64,000 nt of DNA. It comes from Xanthomonas pisi DSM 18956 (GTDB lineage Bacteria; Pseudomonadota; Gammaproteobacteria; Xanthomonadales; Xanthomonadaceae). Location of the stretch: NCBI RefSeq assembly GCF_001010415.1, contig NZ_JPLE01000034.1, positions 17,451 to 81,450 of the forward strand. Direction: 5' to 3'. The position numbers were made by a program, and so were the translations under genes. A model generated the notes under the pieces. The model did not search any database, was not told where the DNA came from, and saw nothing but the letters and a program-made list of their open reading frames with translations. Of this stretch, positions 16,844-25,728 are shown one piece after another. Position 1 is the first letter of the stretch. Each line of letters begins with the position of its first letter.

Positions 16844-18064
16844 CTACAACGCGTACGGAATCACCCGCACGATCTCGCCTGCCTCGAAGCGACGCGCCTG
16901 TTCCGGCAAGACGATCAGCGCATTGCTGTCGGCCGCTCCACGCAGCAGATGCGAGGCGTCGCCCCGATGCGGCTGCGCGCTCAAGCGTCCGTCGGTGCCG
17001 CACTCCAGCCTGCCGCGCAAGAATTCCAGGCGCTCGTGGCGCTTTTCCCAGGCACTGGCCAAGGCTGCGTGCCACACCGGGCGCGGCTCACTGCGCCCCT
17101 GCAGCCCGTCCAGCAACGGCACACCGTAAGCGATCAACGTCGCCAGGACAGACACCGGGTTGCCTGGCAGGCCCAACACCAGGCAGCGACCGATCTGCCC
17201 CAGCACCGCCGGCATGCCCGGGCGCATGCGCACACGCCAGAAGTGGATCCGCCCCAGCTCCTGGATCAGGCGCGGCAGGTAATCCTTTTCGCCAGCCGAC
17301 ACGCCGCCGCAGGTGATCACCACATCGAAGGCCGCGGCCGCATCTTCCAGCATGGTACGGATGCGCTGCGGATCGTCCGGCAAGGTCGGCCACGCGGTCG
17401 GCGCGTAGCCCAGCGCCCGCAACTGCGCCATCAGCATGTCGCGATTGCTGTTGTAGATCTGGCCGGGGCCGAGCGGCATGCCCGGCTCCACCAACTCATC
17501 GCCGGTCGCCAGCACCGCGATGGTCGGCCGCGGCGCCACCGCCAGCCGCGAGACGCCCAGCGCCGCAGCCAGACCGATACGCGCCGGCGTCAGCACCTGT
17601 CCGGTCTGGATCACCAGATCGCCGGCACGCACATCGCTGCCGGCCAAGCGCACCGAGGCACCGGCACTCGGCGCCGATTGAACGGTCACCATACCGTCGC
17701 GCTCTTCGGTGTCCTCCTTGGGCACCACGGTGTCGGCACCCGCCGGCAGCGGAGCACCGGTGGTGATGCGCAGGCACTGCCCCTCGGCAAGCGTGCCGCC
17801 CCAGTGCTCGCCGGCAAACTGCTCGCCGACAAGCTGCAGCCGCGTCTGCGAACCAGCCAGATCGGCATGCCGCAGCGCAAAGCCATCCATCGCACTGTTG
17901 GCGAACGGCGGCAAGGCCAGTGGCGCAATCAGGTCGGCAGCGCAGATGCGGCCATCGGCACGCGCGGTGGCAATGGTTTCGTCGGGCGGACGATGGGCAG
18001 CGGCGACGGCGTGCAGAATCTGCAACGCCTGCGCGTAAGCAATACGGGTGGGATAGTCGTTCAT
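16844..18064 (-). CDS. moeA: Molybdopterin molybdenumtransferase MoeA (paralogue 2)
   Basis: Protein of 406 residues with the canonical MoeA motifs: PPFANSAMDGFAL near residue 53, RITTGAPLPAGADTVVPKED, IAVLATGDELVEPG, ITCGGVSAGEKDY and LGLPGNPVSVLATL. The GGVSxGxxDY motif is complete, so this copy is the better candidate for the general MoeA. The ATG at 18064 has weak upstream sequence. It stands alone on the minus strand, convergent with moeB. Two MoeA-type proteins in one locus may serve different cofactor forms; that is inference. Confidence 0.92.
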   Translation of the reverse strand: MNDYPTRIAYAQALQILHAVAAAHRPPDETIATARADGRICAADLIAPLALPPFANSAMDGFALRHADLAGSQTRLQLVGEQFAGEHWGGTLAEGQCLRITTGAPLPAGADTVVPKEDTEERDGMVTVQSAPSAGASVRLAGSDVRAGDLVIQTGQVLTPARIGLAAALGVSRLAVAPRPTIAVLATGDELVEPGMPLGPGQIYNSNRDMLMAQLRALGYAPTAWPTLPDDPQRIRTMLEDAAAAFDVVITCGGVSAGEKDYLPRLIQELGRIHFWRVRMRPGMPAVLGQIGRCLVLGLPGNPVSVLATLIAYGVPLLDGLQGRSEPRPVWHAALASAWEKRHERLEFLRGRLECGTDGRLSAQPHRGDASHLLRGAADSNALIVLPEQARRFEAGEIVRVIPYAL

Positions 18065-18215
18065 GGCACGCAGGATACCAGCGCGCCATGACGGCCCGGC
18101 ACCTGCCTGCAGGCCTGCAGGTGGATGCAGCGTGCGGGCGCATCACCCGCCGCTACCCAGCACATGCCGCTGCACTCCATCGATGCCACGTCGCCGTGGC
18201 AGACGTCAAAGAAGC

Positions 18216-19613
18216 TTACTTGCCCTTGACGTGCCGCATCAGGCGCCGCTTGCGTGCGACCTGACGGTCGGTCAGCGGATTCTTCTTGCCTTCGTAAGGG
18301 TTCGCACCTTCGCGGAAGATGAATCGCACCGGCGTCCCCACCAGCTTGAAGCGCTTGCGGAAGAAGTTTTCCAGATAGCGCTTGTACGACTCCGGCAGCA
18401 CCTTCAAGCGCGTGCCATGCACGATGAAGGTCGGCGGATTTGCGCCACCCGGATGCACGTACCGCAGCTTGGAGACGTGGCCACGAATGCTCGGCGGCGG
18501 ATTGGTCTCATAGGCGATTTCCAGCGCCTGATTCACTTCGCTGGTGCTGAACTCATGCGTGGCCGATGCATGCGCACGATGGATCGCCTGGAACAGCTCG
18601 CGCATACCCGAGCCGTGCAACGCGGAAATCCGTACCGCTTCGGCCCAGCTGACAAAGCCCAGCTTGCGCGACAACAGGTCTTCGGCCTGCGCACGCTGGT
18701 AGTCGCTCTGCCCATCCCACTTGTTGATCGCCACCACCAGGGCGCGGCCGGCATCCAGAATCGCGCCAAGAATCGTCGCGTCCTGATCGGTCACACCTTC
18801 GGTGGCGTCCAGCATCAGCACCGCGACCTGGCATTGCTCGATCGCCTGCAGCGTCTTGAACGCACTGAATTTCTCGACCGCCTCTTCCACCTTGCCGCGG
18901 CGGCGCAGGCCGGCGGTATCGATCAGGCGGTACTGGCGGTTATCGCGTTCCAGGTCCACTGCGATCGAATCGCGGGTGGTGCCCGGCACCTCCGAAGCGA
19001 TCATGCGCTCCTCGCCAAGCAGGCGATTGACCAGCGTCGACTTGCCCACGTTCGGGCGGCCCACGAAGGCGATCCGCACACGCGCCGGATCGTTGTCCAG
19101 CAACTCGCCGGACCCTTCCTCTGGCAGCCGTGCACCGACTTCCTCAAGCAGTTCGTCGATACCCTGCCGGTGCGCAGCAGACAGCGCGACCACATCGGAG
19201 AAACCGTAGCGCGCAAATTCCGAGCGCACGGTCTCTTCGTCGGTGCCGTCGATCTTGTTGATGACCAGCACGGTCGGCCGCGCCAACTTGCGCAACCAGG
19301 CCAGGATTTCGTCATCCAGCGAAGAAGCGCCTTCGCGGCCATCGACCACGAACAACACCAGATCCGCTTCGCCAGCGGCAGCACGTGCCTGACGTGCGGT
19401 GGCACCGGCCAGTCCTTCCTCGTCGCCGGCGATACCACCGGTATCGACAACGATGAAGGGTTGCTGCTCGTCCAGACGGCAGACGCCGTAGTTACGGTCG
19501 CGAGTGACGCCGGGCTGGTCGTGGACCAGCGCGTCACGGGTGCGCGTCAGCGCATTGAAGATGGTGGACTTGCCGACATTGGGCCGTCCAACCAGGGCGA
19601 CCAGGGGCAGCAT
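18216..19613 (-). CDS. der: Ribosome biogenesis GTPase Der (EngA)
   Basis: Double GTPase of 465 residues needed for 50S subunit maturation. Both G domains are complete: [18 protein letters not shown] and NKIDG in the first; [18 protein letters not shown] and NKWDG in the second. A C-terminal KH-like domain follows, ending in a basic tail ([14 protein letters not shown]). The ATG at 19613 is chosen because the first P-loop begins within a few residues. It follows bamB by 10 bp, as in many gammaproteobacteria (yfgM-bamB-der). Confidence 0.97.
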   Translation of the reverse strand: MLPLVALVGRPNVGKSTIFNALTRTRDALVHDQPGVTRDRNYGVCRLDEQQPFIVVDTGGIAGDEEGLAGATARQARAAAGEADLVLFVVDGREGASSLDDEILAWLRKLARPTVLVINKIDGTDEETVRSEFARYGFSDVVALSAAHRQGIDELLEEVGARLPEEGSGELLDNDPARVRIAFVGRPNVGKSTLVNRLLGEERMIASEVPGTTRDSIAVDLERDNRQYRLIDTAGLRRRGKVEEAVEKFSAFKTLQAIEQCQVAVLMLDATEGVTDQDATILGAILDAGRALVVAINKWDGQSDYQRAQAEDLLSRKLGFVSWAEAVRISALHGSGMRELFQAIHRAHASATHEFSTSEVNQALEIAYETNPPPSIRGHVSKLRYVHPGGANPPTFIVHGTRLKVLPESYKRYLENFFRKRFKLVGTPVRFIFREGANPYEGKKNPLTDRQVARKRRLMRHVKGK

Positions 19614-19623
19614 CGCAAGGTCC

Positions 19624-20841
19624 TTATTGTGCCAACCGGAAGGCGGTGAGATCGCCGTCGGTGTTTTGTACCAGCAGAATGCCATCGACGACCACCGGCT
19701 GCGCCAGCAGCGTGTCGCGTCCAGCGCGAGCGCGCGCGGCCAGTGCACCGTCGCTGAGTTTCAGCCAGTGCAGGTATCCTTTGTAATCGCCAACCACGGC
19801 ATAGTCGCCCTGGATGGCCACACCGGTCAGCGAGCGACGCGCCAAGGCAGCCTGCGACCACATCGCCGCGCCGCTGCTCTTGTCCAGCCCCCACACCGAA
19901 CCGGCGTTGTCAGACACCACCACCACGGCCGACGACACACCAACGCCGCCAGCGCCACCGTGGTCTCGCGTCCATAATGGACGTCCGCTCGGGCCTTCCA
20001 GCGCAAGGGTTTCGTTCTTGAAGCTGGTGGCGTACAGGGTGGTGCCATCCAGCACCGGCGCGCCGTCCACGTCGGACATGCGCTCCAGCTCGGTGCGACC
20101 TTCCGGCACGCCGATGGCCTGTTCCCACAACGGGCGGCCATCCTGCAGCGCCAGCGCACTCAAGGTGCCGCTGTCGTTGCCCACAAACACCACGCCCGGG
20201 CCGGTCACGATCGGCGCATTGCCGCGCACCGACAGGGTCGGGCCTTCTTCGGCATGGAACCAGCGACGCTCGCCAGTCGCCGCATCGAAGGCGCTGACGC
20301 GGCCGTCGTTGCTACGCACCAGCACCAGGCTCTGTGCAATGGCGGGCGCGGCGATCACTTCGTTGGGCACCTTGGCACGCCACTTTTCGGTGCCGTCGGC
20401 CTGGTTCAACGCAATCACGTCGCCGGACAGCGTCCCGATCACCACCAGGCCTTCGCCGACGCCGGGGCCACCGGACAGGCGCTGCTTGAACTTGCGATCG
20501 TTACGCTCTTCTTTCTTGGGCTTGTATTCCCACACGCGCTTGCCGGTTTGCAGGTCCAGCGCCTGCACGCCGCCGGTGATCGCTGCAGCATAGACCTTGC
20601 CATCGGCAACGGCCGGACGCTGACGCACGCCGATGTGTCCTTCGCCCTTGCCGATGCCGGTGGACCAGATCTTGTCGACCTTGACCGACGGCTCGAACTT
20701 GACCAGCTCGGCAGGTTCCTGCGCCTTCTTGGCGGCAGCATCCTTACCGGCAAACCAGCCCTTGACCGTGCTGCAACCGGCCAACGACATGCCCATCAGG
20801 GCGATCAACGCAATGCGCTTGTACATGGTGTCCTGCTTCAT
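19624..20841 (-). CDS. bamB: Outer membrane protein assembly factor BamB
   Basis: Lipoprotein of about 405 residues, part of the BAM complex that inserts beta-barrel proteins. The signal peptide ends in the lipobox LAGC near residue 20, followed by a linker and repeated PQQ-like beta-propeller blades ([62 protein letters not shown]). The start ATG shares one base with the yfgM stop (TGATG), so the genes are translationally coupled. Confidence 0.95.
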   Translation of the reverse strand: MKQDTMYKRIALIALMGMSLAGCSTVKGWFAGKDAAAKKAQEPAELVKFEPSVKVDKIWSTGIGKGEGHIGVRQRPAVADGKVYAAAITGGVQALDLQTGKRVWEYKPKKEERNDRKFKQRLSGGPGVGEGLVVIGTLSGDVIALNQADGTEKWRAKVPNEVIAAPAIAQSLVLVRSNDGRVSAFDAATGERRWFHAEEGPTLSVRGNAPIVTGPGVVFVGNDSGTLSALALQDGRPLWEQAIGVPEGRTELERMSDVDGAPVLDGTTLYATSFKNETLALEGPSGRPLWTRDHGGAGGVGVSSAVVVVSDNAGSVWGLDKSSGAAMWSQAALARRSLTGVAIQGDYAVVGDYKGYLHWLKLSDGALAARARAGRDTLLAQPVVVDGILLVQNTDGDLTAFRLAQ

Positions 20842-21479
20842 CAAATCTGCTCCGCCGGATCGGGCACCTTGCCGCCCACATCCATCAGCTTGGTTTCCAG
20901 CAACCGGCGCTGCGGCGAGGCCACATCGACCGTGGTCAACGCCTTGGCGTACAACGCACGCGCTTCATCGGTCTTGCCCTGGACGACCAGTGCATCGGCA
21001 CGGATCTCCAGGCTGGCGTGATCCTGCGCATCGGCCAGCAGCTTGATCGCCTCGTCCGGCTTGCCGCTCTCGGTCAGCACGCGCGCCAGACGCTGTTGCA
21101 CGATGTGCTTGAGCTCGCCTTCTGCAGGTACGTCGCGCAGCGTCTTGATCGCTTCGGCGTTCTTGCCGGCATCGACCTGTGCCTTGGCGAGGCGTAACGC
21201 AGCCAGCTCGGCATAGATGCCGCCTTTGCCGTCGTCGAGCGCCACGATGTCCTTGGCCGCCTTGTCCAGGTCCTTGCCCTGGATCGACTTCACCACCGCC
21301 TCGTACCGCGCGTTGGCTTCGACCAATTCGGTCGTGGTGCGCTTCTGCCACCACTGCCAGCCCAGGATCAGGGCCAGTCCGAGCAGGACGCCGCCCACCA
21401 GTCCCGCGCCATTCTTTCTCAACCAGGAACGAACGCGTTCGCCTTGTTCGTGTTCGTCCAGCAGATCGTCGATCGCCAT
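20841..21479 (-). CDS. YfgM-family membrane-anchored TPR protein
   Basis: Protein of 212 residues with a short cytoplasmic N-terminus (MAIDDLLDEHEQGERVRSWLRKNG), one membrane segment (LVGGVLLGLALILGW, residues ~28-42) and a periplasmic TPR-like domain. In E. coli YfgM is an ancillary protein of the Sec translocon with PpiD. Start 21479 is the family start and has GGAGCGAGAG upstream. It leads directly into bamB. Confidence 0.9.
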   Translation of the reverse strand: MAIDDLLDEHEQGERVRSWLRKNGAGLVGGVLLGLALILGWQWWQKRTTTELVEANARYEAVVKSIQGKDLDKAAKDIVALDDGKGGIYAELAALRLAKAQVDAGKNAEAIKTLRDVPAEGELKHIVQQRLARVLTESGKPDEAIKLLADAQDHASLEIRADALVVQGKTDEARALYAKALTTVDVASPQRRLLETKLMDVGGKVPDPAEQI

Positions 21480-21549
21480 GCGTACTCTCGCTCCGTCATC
21501 CCGGAGGCGCGGAACATCAAAAGGGAAAAATGAAAAACCGCAGTCCGCT

Positions 21550-22407
21550 TCACTCGGAAGCAGGTACCACGGAGCCGTCGGAGGATACCGCAAAACGAGC
21601 CACGTTAGCGCGCTGGAACGGTTTCACATCGACGATACTGCCGCCTTGCTGAACCTCTACCGCCGACGCATTGCCCAGGACGATGCGACCCACCTGCCCC
21701 GGCGAATAGCTGCGACGCTCGCCGGCACGGATCAGTGCTTTTTCCACTGCACTGCCATCCGGTGCCAGGATCTGCACCCAGCTGTCGCCACTGAAACTCA
21801 GCGACAGACTCTTGCCGGCGTCCGCCACTGCCGGTGCTGTCTCGGCCTCAGGCGTTGCACGCGGCACCGGCGTCATCGATGCGATGTACGGTGCCGGCTG
21901 CTCGCGCGGCGTGGCCGCCGGCGCTGCAGGGTTGGTGGGAGCACCGGTCTTCGCGGCGACCGGCATGCTGTCCAGCGACACCGTATTCGGCCCCTTGCCA
22001 TCCAGATGCGAGCGTGTCGCATACCAGACCGGCACAGCGAACACGCCGGTGATGACGACATACATCGCCTTGCGTGCGGTGCTTTCGAGGATGCGGCGCG
22101 CACGCGGGGTATGGGTATGGCTGACCAGCTTCACCGGTTCGATCGGCGCGATGCTGGCCTGTTGCAGCGACGGCTCCAGATCCACCTGCAACAGCCGCGC
22201 ATAACTGCGTAACTGACCGCGAACGAACACCGGCGCGCCCAGGCGCTGCCAGTCCTCCTGCTCGAGCGATCGCACCACGTGCGCCGGCATGCGTAGCTTG
22301 CCAGCGACATCGTCCACACTCAGACCCGCTGCTTCGCGCGCCTCGCGCAACTGCGGCCCGCAGCCCTTTTCCTGCTCGAAAGGGTTCGGATTGGAATCAC
22401 TGATCAC
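21550..22407 (-). CDS. rodZ: RodZ-like cell-shape protein
   Basis: Protein of 285 residues: N-terminal cytoplasmic helix-turn-helix (LREAREAAGLSVDDVAGKLRMP, VRSLEQEDWQRLGAPVFVRGQLRSYARLLQVD), one membrane segment at ~113-129, a Pro/Ala-rich periplasmic linker and a C-terminal beta domain (SLSLSFSGDSWVQILAPDGSAVEKALIRAGE). RodZ links MreB filaments to the wall-synthesis machinery. The start is a GTG overlapping the pilF stop (GTGA). The position after rlmN and pilF matches the usual order, but ispG and hisS, which often follow rodZ, are absent. Confidence 0.88.
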   Translation of the reverse strand: MISDSNPNPFEQEKGCGPQLREAREAAGLSVDDVAGKLRMPAHVVRSLEQEDWQRLGAPVFVRGQLRSYARLLQVDLEPSLQQASIAPIEPVKLVSHTHTPRARRILESTARKAMYVVITGVFAVPVWYATRSHLDGKGPNTVSLDSMPVAAKTGAPTNPAAPAATPREQPAPYIASMTPVPRATPEAETAPAVADAGKSLSLSFSGDSWVQILAPDGSAVEKALIRAGERRSYSPGQVGRIVLGNASAVEVQQGGSIVDVKPFQRANVARFAVSSDGSVVPASE

Positions 22408-23216
22408 AATGCATTGGCCCCGGGGTTAGCGGTCGCTGCGTCAGGAAATTCCTTGACCAACCGCTGTTGGTAACGGCTGGCAGCTACCTTGTCGCCTAGC
22501 CCTTGCTCAATCTGAATGGCGAGTTGTAACACGGAAGCCGTTACCGATGCAGCCGCAAGCCGGCGTTCGATAAAGGCACGTGCTTCGAAATAATTGCGAC
22601 GCCCGGCCTCCAGCCGCGCCATCGACTCCAACGCATAAGGATTGCTCGGATCCATATCGAGCGCCTTGCGCAAATCGCTTGCCGCTCGCTCGGGCTGCCC
22701 CGCCTTGAGTGCGCAACCACCTGCATTGCCGAGTGCGGACGCGGGCGATGCGTAGGTTCGGTCGGCCAGTGCGCGATCAAACCAGACCAGCGACTCGGCA
22801 GGCGACCCATTGGCGCAGACCCACGCACCATAATTGTTCAACACATCGCCGCGTTGCGGCGCCAGTTCGGCGGCACGGCGATAGGATGCGCCGGAGCCGG
22901 CGACATCGCCGCGACCACCCTGGATCAGGGCCAACATGCCGATGGCATCCACCGACTGCGGATCTTTCTTCAACGCGGCGCGGATCTGCTCTTCGGCGCC
23001 GGCATAGTCGCCTGTCTGCATCCGGTTGCTGGCCAGGCCAAGCTTTTCCCGCACCGCCAGACGATCCTTGGTGGCCTTGTTGTCGCGGAACGAATAGACC
23101 GGCGCGACTTCTTCCACGCGCTTGGCCGACCCGGCCTTGGCATTGCGACCACCGCAACCGACCGCGCACAGCGCGATCGCCACGGCAGCCATTACTGCGA
23201 GTTCACGCTGCCGCAT
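22404..23216 (-). CDS. pilF: Type IV pilus biogenesis lipoprotein PilF/PilW (TPR)
   Basis: Protein of 270 residues with a signal peptide and lipobox-like AVGC near residue 21, followed by TPR repeats ([84 protein letters not shown]). PilF guides assembly of the PilQ secretin in the outer membrane. The ATG at 23216 lies within the end of rlmN (14-bp overlap) and starts directly before the signal sequence. Confidence 0.9.
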   Translation of the reverse strand: MRQRELAVMAAVAIALCAVGCGGRNAKAGSAKRVEEVAPVYSFRDNKATKDRLAVREKLGLASNRMQTGDYAGAEEQIRAALKKDPQSVDAIGMLALIQGGRGDVAGSGASYRRAAELAPQRGDVLNNYGAWVCANGSPAESLVWFDRALADRTYASPASALGNAGGCALKAGQPERAASDLRKALDMDPSNPYALESMARLEAGRRNYFEARAFIERRLAAASVTASVLQLAIQIEQGLGDKVAASRYQQRLVKEFPDAATANPGANAL

Positions 23217-24408
23217 CTCGATCGGCCTGCCCTTCCAATGTGCGGCGGAATTCCGCCTGGCGACGGGTGCGGTCCATGACCTGCCCCTTGAGCTGCCCGC
23301 ATGCCGCATCGATGTCGTCGCCACGGGTACGGCGGACCATCGTCAGCACCTGCGCGTCGAGCAGGATCTTCTGGAATGCGCGGATCTCCGTCTCTCCGGA
23401 ACGCTCGTAGCGCGTGCCCGGGAACGGATTGAACGGGATCAGGTTGACCTTGCCGGCGTCCTTGGACTGCACCGCATTGTCGAACTGACGCATCAACCTG
23501 GCCAGCTGGCGTGCGTGCTCCGGCTGGTCGTTGATGCCCTTCATCAAGGTGTATTCGAAGGTGACCGAATCGCGCTTCTTGTTGCCGCGCAGATAGCGCG
23601 CACAGGATTCCATCAGCTCGGCGATGGGGTATTTCTTGTTCAACGGCACCAGGCTTTCGCGCAGCGTGTCGTTGGCCGCGTGCAGCGAGACCGCCAGCGA
23701 GACATCGCTTTCGGTCGAGAGCCGGTCGATCATCGGCACCAGGCCCGAGGTCGACAGCGTCACCCGCTTGCTGGCCAGGCCGTAGCCCAGGTCGTCACGC
23801 ATCACGCTCATCGCGCGCACGACGTTGTCGAAATTCATCAGCGGCTCGCCCATGCCCATCATCACCACATTGGTGAGGCGGCGCTGCTGGTGCGGCACGT
23901 TACCCAGATGGCGCGCAGCGACCCAGACCTGCCCGATGATTTCGGCGGTAGTGAGGTTGCGATTGAAGCCCTGGGTGGCGGTCGAACAGAACGTGCAGTT
24001 CAACCCGCAGCCGACCTGGGACGACACGCACAGCGTGCCGCGGCCCTTGTCGGGGATGTAGACCGTTTCGATGGCGTTCTTGCCGTCGGTTCCCATGGCC
24101 AGCAGCCATTTGTGGGTTCCGTCGGTGGACGGCTTGTCGAACACGACATTGGGAACCAGCACCTCGGCATGCTGGTGCAGCTTCGCACGCAATGCCTTGC
24201 CGAGGTCGGTCATCTGGTCGAAATCGGTGACGTAGCGGTGGTGAATCCACTTCATCACCTGATGGGCACGGTAGCGCGCCTCGCCGAGCGTATCGGCGAA
24301 GAAGCGCTCCAGACCCTCGCGATCGAGGTCGAGCAGGTTCTGCTTCCGCAGTTCCGGGGTACGGACAGGAACGTCCTGCAACACGGAGGGGATCACGACC
24401 TCATTCAC
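23203..24408 (-). CDS. rlmN: 23S rRNA/tRNA (adenine-2-C) methyltransferase RlmN
   Basis: Radical-SAM enzyme of 401 residues that methylates A2503 of 23S rRNA and A37 of some tRNAs. The cluster motif CGLNCTFC has the CxxxCxxC spacing, and GMGEPLMNF and the conserved cysteine in [12 protein letters not shown] near the C-terminus are present. The gene lies 18 bp downstream of ndk and overlaps pilF, in the conserved order ndk-rlmN-pilF-rodZ. Confidence 0.97.
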   Translation of the reverse strand: MNEVVIPSVLQDVPVRTPELRKQNLLDLDREGLERFFADTLGEARYRAHQVMKWIHHRYVTDFDQMTDLGKALRAKLHQHAEVLVPNVVFDKPSTDGTHKWLLAMGTDGKNAIETVYIPDKGRGTLCVSSQVGCGLNCTFCSTATQGFNRNLTTAEIIGQVWVAARHLGNVPHQQRRLTNVVMMGMGEPLMNFDNVVRAMSVMRDDLGYGLASKRVTLSTSGLVPMIDRLSTESDVSLAVSLHAANDTLRESLVPLNKKYPIAELMESCARYLRGNKKRDSVTFEYTLMKGINDQPEHARQLARLMRQFDNAVQSKDAGKVNLIPFNPFPGTRYERSGETEIRAFQKILLDAQVLTMVRRTRGDDIDAACGQLKGQVMDRTRRQAEFRRTLEGQADRDAAA

Positions 24409-24426
24409 GATTCGACTCTCTCGGCC

Positions 24427-24852
24427 TCAGCGCGAGACCACTTCTGTTGCGGCGAAGAAATAAGCGACTTCGTTGGCAGCGTTCTCGACCGAGTCCGAGC
24501 CGTGGGCGGCATTGGCATCGATCGAATCGGCGAAGTCGGCGCGGATGGTACCCGGCGCAGCGTCCTTGGGATTGGTCGCGCCCAGCAGGTCGCGATGCGC
24601 GGCAACGGCGTTCTCGCCTTCCAGCGCCTGGATCATCACCGGGCCGGAGATCATGAACTCGACCAGCGCGTTGAAGAACGGACGCTCGCGGTGTACGGCA
24701 TAGAAGCCTTCGGCTTCACGGCGCGACAGCTGCTTGTACTTGGCGGCCACGACTTTCAGGCCAGCCTTCTCGAAGCGGCTGTAGATTTCGCCGATGACGT
24801 TCTTGGCGACGGCGTCGGGCTTGATGATGGACAGGGTGCGCTCCAGCGCCAT
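24427..24852 (-). CDS. ndk: Nucleoside diphosphate kinase
   Basis: Enzyme of 141 residues that transfers the gamma phosphate between nucleoside triphosphates and diphosphates. The active-site histidine lies in [12 protein letters not shown] near residue 117, and the N-terminus [15 protein letters not shown] is typical. It is the first gene of the ndk-rlmN-pilF-rodZ run. A minus-strand terminator lies 48 bp upstream of its ATG (24900-24924). Confidence 0.98.
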   Translation of the reverse strand: MALERTLSIIKPDAVAKNVIGEIYSRFEKAGLKVVAAKYKQLSRREAEGFYAVHRERPFFNALVEFMISGPVMIQALEGENAVAAHRDLLGATNPKDAAPGTIRADFADSIDANAAHGSDSVENAANEVAYFFAATEVVSR

Positions 24853-24899
24853 TGGGAATTCTCCGTTGGGCGGGCCACTGAAGGCCCGAGGTTATCATG

Positions 24900-24924
24900 A
24901 AAAAAACCCGCGTCAAAACGCGGG
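24900..24924 (-). terminator. Rho-independent terminator upstream of ndk, no gene feeding it
   Basis: Minus strand: CCCGCG, loop TTTTGA, CGCGGG, then seven T residues. It points toward ndk, but no gene lies upstream on that strand, because the next gene (25071) is divergent. It would therefore end a short leader or small RNA started in the 24925-25070 interval, or attenuate ndk. Confidence 0.75.
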
Positions 24925-25036
24925 CTTAGGCTTCTTTGCGATGGTCAATTCTATCTCGTCGCCAGCGTGTTTGCACACCGCCCCCTGAATCGTGCTGCAT
25001 TGCCGCATGACCTGCCTGCAACCAAGCCCGTAGACT

Positions 25037-25050
25037 CAAACAATCGTTTG
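25037..25050. promoter_or_regulatory. PsrA-type operator CAAAC-N4-GTTTG
   Basis: A perfect CAAAC/GTTTG pair with a 4-bp spacer, embedded in a larger inverted repeat (GACTCAA ... TTGAGTC), 20 bp before the TetR-family gene. The pattern equals the published binding motif of Pseudomonas PsrA, a long-chain acyl-responsive TetR repressor. It suggests autoregulation and control of the fatty-acid genes that follow. Confidence 0.72.
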
Positions 25051-25070
25051 ATTGAGTCAGACCCCAGCGC

Positions 25071-25703
25071 ATGCCCAAGCCCGCCCACTTCTCCACCAAG
25101 GACCGCATTCTCGGTGCCGCCGAGGAGCTGTTCGCCCAGCATGGGTTTGCCGGCACCTCGCTGCGGCAGCTGACCACCCAGGCCGACGTCAACATCGCCG
25201 CGGTCAACTACCACTTCGGCTCCAAGGAAAACCTGGTCAACGAGGTGTTCCGCCGTCGCATGGACGAAATGACCGCTGCGCGACTGCAACAGCTGGAAGC
25301 GGCAAGGAAATCCCAGCCTGGCGAGCTCACCGCGGTGCTGGCCGCATTCGTCGAGCCGGCCCTGGCGATGGCGCAGGACCGCCAGAACGGCGGCGCCTTC
25401 GTGCGGGTGATCGCCCGCGCCTATGCGGAAAAGAACGACAACCTGCGCAAGTTCCTGTCCGACCATTACGGCCATGTGCTGCGCGAATTCGGCAAGGCCA
25501 TTGCCGGTTGCGTGCCGGGCCTGAGCAAGGAAGAGCTGTACTGGCGGCTGGACTTTCTGGCCGGCGCGCTCACCTACGCGATGGCCGATTTCGGGCTGAT
25601 CAAGCGCCCGGCAGGAGTCAGCGAGGCCGACCACCGTGCGCGGGCCGCGCGCGAACTCATTCGTTTCGCGGAACCCGGTTTCCGCGCTCATTCCACACCG
25701 TAA
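25071..25703 (+). CDS. TetR-family regulator, PsrA-like
   Basis: Repressor of 210 residues. The N-terminal helix-turn-helix (DRILGAAEELFAQHGFAGTSLRQLTTQADVNIAAVNYHFGSKENLVNEVFRRR, residues 9-60) closely resembles PsrA. The rest is a helical ligand-binding domain. An operator of PsrA type lies 20 bp upstream, and the beta-oxidation genes start 25 bp downstream on the same strand, so it likely represses its own operon until long-chain fatty acids or their CoA esters are present (inference). Confidence 0.88.
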   Translation: MPKPAHFSTKDRILGAAEELFAQHGFAGTSLRQLTTQADVNIAAVNYHFGSKENLVNEVFRRRMDEMTAARLQQLEAARKSQPGELTAVLAAFVEPALAMAQDRQNGGAFVRVIARAYAEKNDNLRKFLSDHYGHVLREFGKAIAGCVPGLSKEELYWRLDFLAGALTYAMADFGLIKRPAGVSEADHRARAARELIRFAEPGFRAHSTP

Positions 25704-25728
25704 ACGTTCCACCAAGAGGCTAATTGCT

